Shown here in pieces: positions 57,399 to 64,000 of a DNA stretch of 64,000 nucleotides. A program made the position numbers and the translations under genes. The stretch comes from Protopterus annectens (lineage: Eukaryota; Chordata; Ceratodontiformes; Protopteridae), in assembly GCF_019279795.1 (NCBI RefSeq), contig NC_056744.1:901471404-901535403 (forward strand). The letters run 5' to 3'. The notes under the pieces were generated by a model. It saw only the letters and a program-made list of their open reading frames with translations, was not told the DNA's origin and did no database searches. Within the stretch, counting starts at the first letter, position 1. Each line of letters starts with the position of its first letter.

Positions 57399-57679
57399 GT
57401 GAAAAGCATTGGACTTGAAATGTAAGTACTGATGCCACACAGTGGTGAGAAAAATAGTTAAAAACAGACACCGCACTCTGACAGTGTCCTCAGAGGTAGG
57501 CAGCAAACCTACCAAGGCAATATGAGAGAGATCACAGTAAGACCTGTCACTATAAAAGAATTCTGTTATCAGCCATGGCAAAGGCAGTAAAAAGCTCAAG
57601 GGGGACCACTGTTGAATAATAACACTGATCTTTTGTCATAAGGATCTAACAAACTGCCCTAATGAAGGTAACCTTACTT

Positions 57680-57955
57680 GTTCTTCTTCTTCTTTCGGCT
57701 TTTCCCGGTTAGGGGTCGCCACAGCGGATCACCTGTCCGCTCATGATTGGCAGTGGAGTTTTACGGTGTTGAGGTGCCAGCCCGGTGCCCAACCTTCCAC
57801 AGAAGGCACCCACATACACACACTTACACCTAAGGTCAATTTAGAGTGTCCAATCCACCTACAGCATGTCTTTGGGATGAGGGAGGAAACCGGAGCTCCC
57901 AGATGAAACCCACGCGACCACAGGGAGGATATGCAGACTCCACACAGAAGAAGGT
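57680..57955 (+). repeat. Interspersed repeat with CCACAGCGGATC and GGGAGGAAACC
   Basis: Contains TTCTTTCGGCTTTTCCCGG, GGGGTCGCCACAGCGGATC, CAATTTAGAGTGTCCAATCC, ATGTCTTTGGGATGAGGGAG and GAAACCCACGCGACCAC, ending near GCAGACTCCACACAGAA. I recognise these blocks as a dispersed repeat frequent in fish and other lower vertebrates. It is non-coding. I cannot name the superfamily safely. Confidence 0.7.
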
Positions 57956-57979
57956 AACCTTACTACTATGACAAATATG

Positions 57980-59479
57980 AAATTCTGTTTGAAAAGGGTT
58001 AAATAGATTGTGAACCTTCAGGGAAGATTCAGTCTGTATGGTTATCCTATTGGTCAACAAAGCTTGAACTCTTGAGCTTTGACTGCCCAAGCTTTAACTT
58101 GATCGCAATTGGTATTCTCCATGGGAAATCACTATTCCTAGAGTTGTGCCTGAAGTCATTCCCTTTTTGGCAGAATTTCCCCCTTTTTAAAGTAAGTTCA
58201 TGCTCAGAGTTGGTCTATATAAGTTCAGGGGGTGCAGGGGGCTTGCTCCCCTGCAAAAAAAAAAAAATTAAAAAGTGTTTTTTTTGACAAAATGTTTTTG
58301 GCAAATGCAGTTTAGTGATCCTGATCCATGGTGCATTTGCTTCGTCCACTCATAGTGGAATCAGTCTGCACAAATAACCCTAAATACATTTTCTTTCTTT
58401 TATGTTTGTTATATGTAAGATTGTTTCCCTCACTATGGTAAATCTCTATTGTTTTATGCTTCAAATGCTATTGTATGTGCTTTTACAAATATTAAATTTC
58501 TTTCTCAGTAAGGAATGATATATTAAAAAAAGAATCAAGCTTGCATTCACTGCATCTTTCTTAACCTTCTCTAATTGGGTGTTATGTGATATCTATTTAA
58601 TTATCAAACTTATTTGGATCCAAAGATGATTTCTTAAGAATAAGGATAGCCAAAGCCATATTTTATGTAAGATGGAAAACCCAGGTTTAAGATATGATCT
58701 AACAATCTGATAACTGATCCTAGGAGCTCCAAACCGGTAATAACCAGCTTAGAGGAATAAAATCCAGACCACATATCATACAATGCATGATTGATAGGAA
58801 TGACACATAACTCTTATTAATGGGACATTACAAAATTCACACCAAGGTAGATGAAAACACTTGTGCAAAAAGATCACAAGATTATCTCTAGGTACACTAG
58901 AAAGCATATGTAACCTAATAAGGGTAACCCTGTCTATGAAGAAATAATCTGCTCACGCTCAAGAGAAGAAGAAGAAGCCCAAGTAATATAAAACCTGCTG
59001 GGCTACAAAGTCTGTTAACCACTCTAAAGTGTGCAGCTGGTCAGCCATGATGAAGATCTGCCTTGATAGAAAACTCACATGCTTACAAGAGACCTCTAAC
59101 TGACAATAATCATAGCACTCATCCAGTCCAAGTCTGTCATCCCAAATGCTGCACTACCTCCTTCTGCAGACCAACAGTCACTCCTATCTTTTGACACTAT
59201 GCAGCTTAGGACTGAATCATGGCTAAAACTCCATCAGGGTAGCAATCTGTAAGTGAATTGAGTCCAACAGATCCAGGGCTGCCATTCATTGACTTATACA
59301 GTTGACAAACTCAATATTGTAGCTTTCTCATGAGTATTACCATTGCAGTTCCTTGGAGAATCCATCACTACAAACTTATATGCTGTCTTTGGGTTTACGC
59401 ATCTGCCTATATGCTAAAGAGCAATTGTTCTGTCCCTGACATTGGATCTGTTTGATAAAAATGAGAATGCAATACTCCC
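57980..59479 (+). repeat. 1.5-kb direct repeat R1
   Basis: Matches 61761-63259 in the same orientation, from AAATTCTG near 57980 to AATACTCCC at 59479, with few substitutions. It includes a foldback element piece at its left end and otherwise unassigned sequence. No TG...CA termini, primer-binding site or coding capacity suggest an LTR. Confidence 0.95.
58050..58290. mobile_element. Foldback element copy 7a (core and one arm)
   Basis: The core right half is clear: GGCAGAATTTCCCCC, GCTCAGAGTTGGTCTATATAA and GGGGGTGCAGGGGGCTTGC, then an A run. Left of it is an arm with AAGCTTGAACTC, GAGCTTTGACTG and AAGCTTTAACTTGATCG, a weak version of the nested layout. Ends and target duplication could not be fixed. 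Confidence 0.65.
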
Positions 59480-60185
59480 TTTCCGTTAAAGACGCCTACA
59501 CCCTTTTCGCTTTTACCATTGGTAAGTCAGGTAAAATCCGAAGAAAAAATAAAATATTTAGGGGTTGTTTTTTCAACGGATAATAGAGACTTTTATGTAA
59601 ATAATGTTAAGTTAATTTGGGAGCAGATAGTATCTCATTTAAAAAGATGGAATAATCTGAAATTACCAATAATGGCAAAGACCTCAATTATTAAAATGGA
59701 CATACTTCCCAGAATATTATATATCTTTAGAGCTACTCAAGTTCAAATTTCTAGGAAATTCTTCAAACAACTTCATACGGAATTAGGTAGATTTGTATGG
59801 GAACCTAGAAAAGTTAGGATATCTTATGATAAACTGATGATTCCGAAAAACAGGGGTGGGTTAGAGCTACCGAATTTTAAAACATATTATTTAATAATAA
59901 ATTCTAATAGAATTCTAAGAGTAGTTAACTTTGATAGGTCCAATTCTAAATGGGCACCTAAGTGGTTGATTCTGAATCATAAACATGTTGCTGGACTGGG
60001 CATTAATTGTAAGGCATTACCTTTTTTAAATAAAGATACCCTTAAAATATACGCTTTGATGGAACATATCAGAATATATATAATATCAGTACAAAGTCTG
60101 TTTAACTCACTAAATTTCTTACAATATATGATGATTTTTCAACAATTTCATAAGAACCCGAATTTGAAAATTGAAGAAAACAAAA
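59480..60185 (+). mobile_element. L1-type LINE fragment, different from the 30-kb element
   Basis: Coding remnant from the end of the RT palm through the thumb: SEEKIKYLGVVFSTDN, HLKRWNNLKLPIMAKTSIIK, MDILPRILYIFRATQV, LGRFVWEPRKVRI and RGGLELPNFKTYY. These are the YLG-to-GGLELPNF landmarks of L1 ORF2. The open frame from 59519 starts at a TTG and has no authentic start. After about 60185 the frame runs into PLE-type sequence, so the L1 part is truncated on both sides. Confidence 0.82.
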
Positions 60186-60189
60186 GTGG

Positions 60190-61153
60190 CGTGCTAAGTC
60201 GCTGTACGCCAATGGATCAGGGAACGCCAACTGTTCTCAAAACCACAATATATTATGCAGGTGCTAGTAAAAAGTCCGCAGATCACAGAGCTAATAAAAC
60301 GAATCCAGTTTATTCATTACACAGTATAAGGTTAAGCGCTTTCACACACATAGTGTGTGCTTCATCAGAACAATATTTGATGGTTTAAACAGACTTTAAA
60401 TATGTGATTTGGCGCCAAGTTGCTGTAACACATTTAAAGCTACAGCGCCTTATTAAATGCATATAATGCTTCAAATAATACCATATTATAGCACTCAAAA
60501 TTGTCAACACATTTAAAAATGTTGCACTAATTATATTCATGTACATAATATACAATGTATACGTGCATATTTGATCCACTACATTATATGCCTGTACTTT
60601 TAGCAAATACAATAAAATATATTCATATGTATATCCTCTCTATTTCGGTGCATATTTTATATGTGTGTTTAACTCATTCATTATATATTTAAAAATAAGT
60701 ATGAATACCAATCAATATACTAGTAACAATTACAACAACACCATACCCTCAATATAACACACTACATAAAAGTTACCAATATAAATATAAATATAAATAT
60801 CAATACATAATGTAACATATAAAATGTAAACTATATAAAATATATATAAAATGTGTAAAATGTACAATTCTCATACTGCAAGTATAGGTTTAACAGAGAT
60901 AAAATCATTAATTCCCGGGGGAGTTGTGGCATCAGTCAATATCTGCCAAAAACATTCTCTATATAACAAATTACCCTTGATGTTCCCACCAATGTAGGAA
61001 TAGCCAATGTAGGATGTTCTACCCTAAGGTACTTATATAGATCATCCGTAATCCTGTTGTCAATAAGGTATTCTTCCAAATACAAATCAATCCTTTTATA
61101 TGCTATATTTAACTCATTGGTGGAGATACTCTCATAGTTTTCCAAGGGAATTG
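60190..61153 (-). mobile_element. Penelope-like element 3' part, minus strand, with internal deletion
   Basis: On the minus strand an RT piece, NELNIAYKRIDLYLEEYLID then NRITDDLYKYLRVEHPTLAI (PLE RT N-terminal region with its YLxVEHP motif), is joined to the last residues of the GIY-YIG domain (GNIKGNLLYRECFWQIL, then TTPPGIN), so the middle is deleted. Downstream (leftward) lies the 3' UTR, including a CTGATGAAG..GAAAGCGC hairpin at 60336-60368. Confidence 0.72.
60336..60368 (-). ncRNA. Hammerhead-ribozyme-like core remnant in PLE 3' region
   Basis: On the minus strand CTGATGA (60362-60368) is followed by a stem GCACACAC/GTGTGTG with a TAT loop and then GAAA (60340-60343) and GCGCTT. The CTGATGA, stem II, GAAA order is the conserved hammerhead core, and PLEs are known to carry such motifs in their terminal regions. 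I cannot see a convincing stem III and cleavage site, so activity is unproven. Confidence 0.45.
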
Positions 61154-61762
61154 TAACACTAGGAATATAGTGTATGTGGCTATATGTAAGAAATGTTCTT
61201 CCTATTATATTGGAAAAACCGAACAAAAGTTCAGAAAAAGGATATACGCGCATACTTATTCCATTAGAAAAAAGGATGAAAAAAATGCTTTAGCTAAACA
61301 CACAATGAACAGAGGGAGTGAGCACGAGTTTAAATTTTGTATTTTAGAAACAGTAATGCCAAACCCAAGGGGTGGGAACATCAAGGGTAATTTGCTATAT
61401 AGAGAATGTTTTTGGCAGATATTGACTGATGCCACAACTCCCCCGGGAATTAACAATTTTATCTCTGTTAAACCTATACTTGCAGTATGAGAATTGTATA
61501 TTGTACACATTTTATATATATTTTATATATTTTACATTTTATATGTTACATTATGTATTGATATTTATATTTATATATATTTTGGTAACGTTTATGTAGT
61601 GTGTTACATTGGGGGTATGGTGTTGTTGTAATTGATACTAGTATATTGATTGGTATTCATACTTATTTTTAAATATATAATGAATGAGTTAAACACACAT
61701 ATAAAAATACGCACCAAAATAGAGAGGATATACATATGAATATATTTTATTGTATTTGCTAA
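60601..61762. repeat. Inverted repeat of two PLE 3' ends, about 390-bp arms
   Basis: 60601-60989 and 61372-61762 are inverted copies of the same PLE 3' region (GIY-YIG C-terminus plus 3' UTR), separated by 382 bases that hold a minus-strand RT piece and a plus-strand GIY-YIG piece. The right arm ends exactly where direct repeat R2 begins. Confidence 0.92.
61154..61493 (+). pseudogene. PLE GIY-YIG endonuclease domain, open frame
   Basis: An open frame of 106 codons (from 61170; recognisable from about 61154). It encodes YVAICKKCSSYYIGKTEQKF, then RKRIYAHTYSIRKKDEK, a GIY-YIG nuclease start with its YIGKT block and the conserved Arg, followed by KHTMNRGSEHEFKFCILETV, LLYRECFWQIL (conserved Glu) and TTPPGINNFISVKPIL. 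In PLEs this nuclease is fused to the C-terminus of the RT and nicks the target. No RT precedes it here: the frame starts at the inversion junction. The domain itself has no stop, but it lacks its RT partner and presumably any promoter. Confidence 0.78.
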
Positions 61763-63259
61763 ATTCTGATTGAAAAGGGTTAAACAGATTGTGAACCTTC
61801 AGGGAAGATTCAGTCTGTATGGTTATCCTATTGGTCAACAAAGCTTGAACTCTTGAGCTTTGACTGCCCAAGCTTTAACTTGATCGCAATTGGTATTCTC
61901 CATGGGAAATCACTATTCCTAGAGTTGTGCCTGAAGTCATTCCCTTTTTGGCAGAATTTCCCCCTTTTTAAAGTAAGTTCATGCTCAGAGTTGGTCTATA
62001 TAAGTTCAGGGGGTGCAGGGGGCTTGCTCCCCTGCAAAAAAAAAAAATTAAAAAGTGTTTTTTTTGACAAAATGTTTTTGGCAAATGCAGTTTAGTGATC
62101 CTGATCCATGGTGCATTTGCTTCGTCCACTCATAGTGGAATCAGTCTGCACAAATAACCCTAAATACATTTTCTTTCTTTTATGTTTGTTATATGTAAGA
62201 TTGTTTCCCTCACTATGGTAAATCTCTATTGTTTTATGCTTCAAATGCTATTGTATGTGCTTTTACAAATATTAAATTTCTTTCTCAGTAAGGAATGATA
62301 TATTAAAAAAAGAATCAAGCTTGCATTCACTGCATCTTTCTTAACCTTCTCTAACTGGGTGTTATGTGATATCTATTTAATTATCAAACTTATTTGGATC
62401 CAAAGATGATTTCTTAAGAATAAGGATAGCCAAAGCCATATTTTATGTAAGATGGAAAACCCAGGTTTAAGATATGATCTAACAATCTGATAACTGATCC
62501 TAGGAGCTCCAAACCGGTAATAACCAGCTTAGAGGAATAATATCCAGACCACATATCATACAATGCATGATTGATAGGAATGACACATAACTCTTATTAA
62601 TGGGACATTACAAAATTCACACCAAGGTAGATGAAAACACTTGTGCAAAAAGATCATGAGAGTATTTCTAGGTACACTAGAAAGCATATGTAACCTAAAA
62701 AGGGTAACCCTGTCCATGAAGAAATAATCTGCTCATGCTCAAGAGGAGAAGAAGAAGCCCAAGTAATATAAAACCTGCTGGGCTACAAATTCTGTTAACC
62801 ACTCTAAAGAGTGCAGCTGGTTAGCCATGATGAAGATCTGCCTTGATAGAAAACTCACATGCTTACAAGAGACCTCTAACTGACAATAATCATAGCACTC
62901 ATCCAGTCCAAGTCTGTCATCCCAAATGCTGCACTGCCTCCTTCTGCAGATCAACAGTCACTCCTATCTTTTGACACTATGCAGCTTAAGACTGAATCAT
63001 GGCTAAAACTCCATCAGGGTAGCAATCTGTAAGTGAATTGAGTCCAACAGATCCAGGGCTGCCATTCATTGACTTATACAGTTGACAAACTCAATATTGT
63101 AGCTTTCTCATGAGTATTACCATTGCAGTTCCTTGGAGAATCCATCACTACAAACTTATATGCTGTCTTTGGGTTTACGCATCTGCCTATATGCTAAAGA
63201 GCAATTGTTCTGTCCCTGACATTGGATCTGTTTGATAAAAATGAGAATGCAATACTCCC
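61761..63259 (+). repeat. 1.5-kb direct repeat R2
   Basis: Second copy of R1 (57980-59479), same orientation, spacing 3,780-3,781 bases. Substitutions are scattered and sparse, slightly more in the right third (for example near 62656-62700 and 62740-62790). Confidence 0.95.
61831..62071. mobile_element. Foldback element copy 7b (duplicate of 7a)
   Basis: Same core and arm as 7a, carried within direct repeat R2, and therefore not an independent insertion. Confidence 0.65.
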
Positions 63260-64000
63260 ATATTTGTTCTTCTTGCAACAGAACAGGGAAGTGATAGATG
63301 TAACTTTACTCACTTGAAAGAATCTTTTGACATATGCAGATCTTCCTTTTCCTCTTCTTACTCAAATCCTTAACTGTGTTATGTTACTTTGTACTGTGGA
63401 TGAGGATCTCTTCTTGAGCCTCATCACCTTTGTGATCATGAAGGCCTTATTTCCAAGTCTAGAGATCCATGTCAGGCACAGGGTCAGTAAGACGTCACAG
63501 TGACCCCCTCAGATCTGGTTCTCTCGAATGACAAATGGACCTACAAGCCTAGCATCTCTTTCTGTTTTCTGTCAGGCCCATCAGAAAGTAGTTTTTAGTG
63601 ACTACCATAAGCCTATGTATATATTTAAATTGTGCAACAGATTTTAGTAGATGCTTGTAAGGCATCCAACAGATCTGGTTATAAGGCTGAAATGTTTCCA
63701 ATTTATTTTTGGACTGATGTGCCCCATGGGATTTAGATGCTACTGAAATATGCTTGGACTGTACAAAACGGTATTTGACCTAGGTCATGACTTTTCTGCC
63801 ATCAAAGTCCCAATCCTGAACCTACCATTTATATAGTCCTTCCTCTCCTTGGGAAATTAATTCTATAAATAACATCTCAGGAAGGCTCCCTTTAAGGCCT
63901 ACATTCTCTGCAGAATGTATGAAGCAACTTTCTTGGAAGACCTCCAGTTGTCTTTTTGGGTTTTGCCCTACCATCCACGGACCCTATAAACCCTACTGGC
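63260..64000. other. Unassigned sequence
   Basis: No gene, RNA or repeat family recognised in the last 740 bases. Confidence 0.35.

Noticed and set aside
57980-63259. LTR retrotransposon with 1.5-kb LTRs
   Set aside because: The direct repeats lack TG...CA ends, and no primer-binding site, polypurine tract or gag-pol frame is seen. The interior is L1 and PLE sequence.

Overview
The window looks like repeat-dominated, AT-rich, intergenic nuclear DNA of a vertebrate with a large genome. I find no convincing host protein-coding exon, rRNA or tRNA. The repeat mix is CR1 LINEs with an SGNH esterase domain, a second Jockey/L2/Rex-like LINE lineage, L1-type LINEs, Penelope-like elements (PLEs), very long (TA)n and (CA)n arrays, and an interspersed repeat carrying GGGAGGAAACC. 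This mix is most familiar from fish, lungfish/coelacanth-grade and amphibian genomes. The exact taxon is an inference and remains open.

Layout. 1-600: unassigned, with one small tandem duplication. 600-4556: an almost complete but decayed CR1 element on + (esterase ORF1, endonuclease, reverse transcriptase), split in its RT domain by a 438-bp foldback element. 4620-8055: microsatellite-rich, holding further foldback elements. 8060-10925: decayed LINE on -. 11498-11881: minisatellite of about 32 bp. 12377-18680: foldback elements, a LINE tail and a 300-bp MITE-like repeat among unassigned sequence. 19869-22080: the youngest-looking LINE, with about 520 open codons on +. 22080-29770: mostly unassigned, with a CR1 tail, a MITE-like copy and microsatellites. 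29776-43956: an L1 on - and a PLE on +, caught in a 7-kb tandem duplication. 44030-46200: two LINE 3' ends. 46557-52450: a foldback relative, hairpins and diverged repeats. 53812-54638: a 348-bp tandem repeat. 56130-57960: a CR1 tail, a 41-bp minisatellite and a fish-type repeat. 57980-63259: two 1.5-kb direct repeats flanking an L1 fragment and an inverted pair of PLE 3' ends.

The most unusual content is a family of non-autonomous foldback elements. There are about nine loci plus relatives. Copies share a palindromic core (a GGGGGCTTGCCCCC hairpin, TATACCAACTC, and a GCACTACAGTGC-like palindrome), but each copy has its own terminal arms. Within one copy the two arms match each other. Between copies the arms differ in sequence while keeping the same nested-hairpin layout built around TTCGAA/GTCGA. 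Three insertions show 9-bp target duplications (GATGGGTTT, ATCCATATG, GCTACATCA), and two of them can be checked against the reading frame of the LINE or PLE they interrupt. Full-length copies are 438-442 bp and shorter ones 313-339 bp. Related elements at 7268 and 46610 use other iterated arm motifs (CCGAC; TTTCACTGAAA).

Relative ages can be read from nesting. L1, PLE and foldback insertions predate the 7-kb tandem duplication. The two duplicates have since diverged by a few percent and carry private frameshifts, one of them inside the L1 RT active-site codons.
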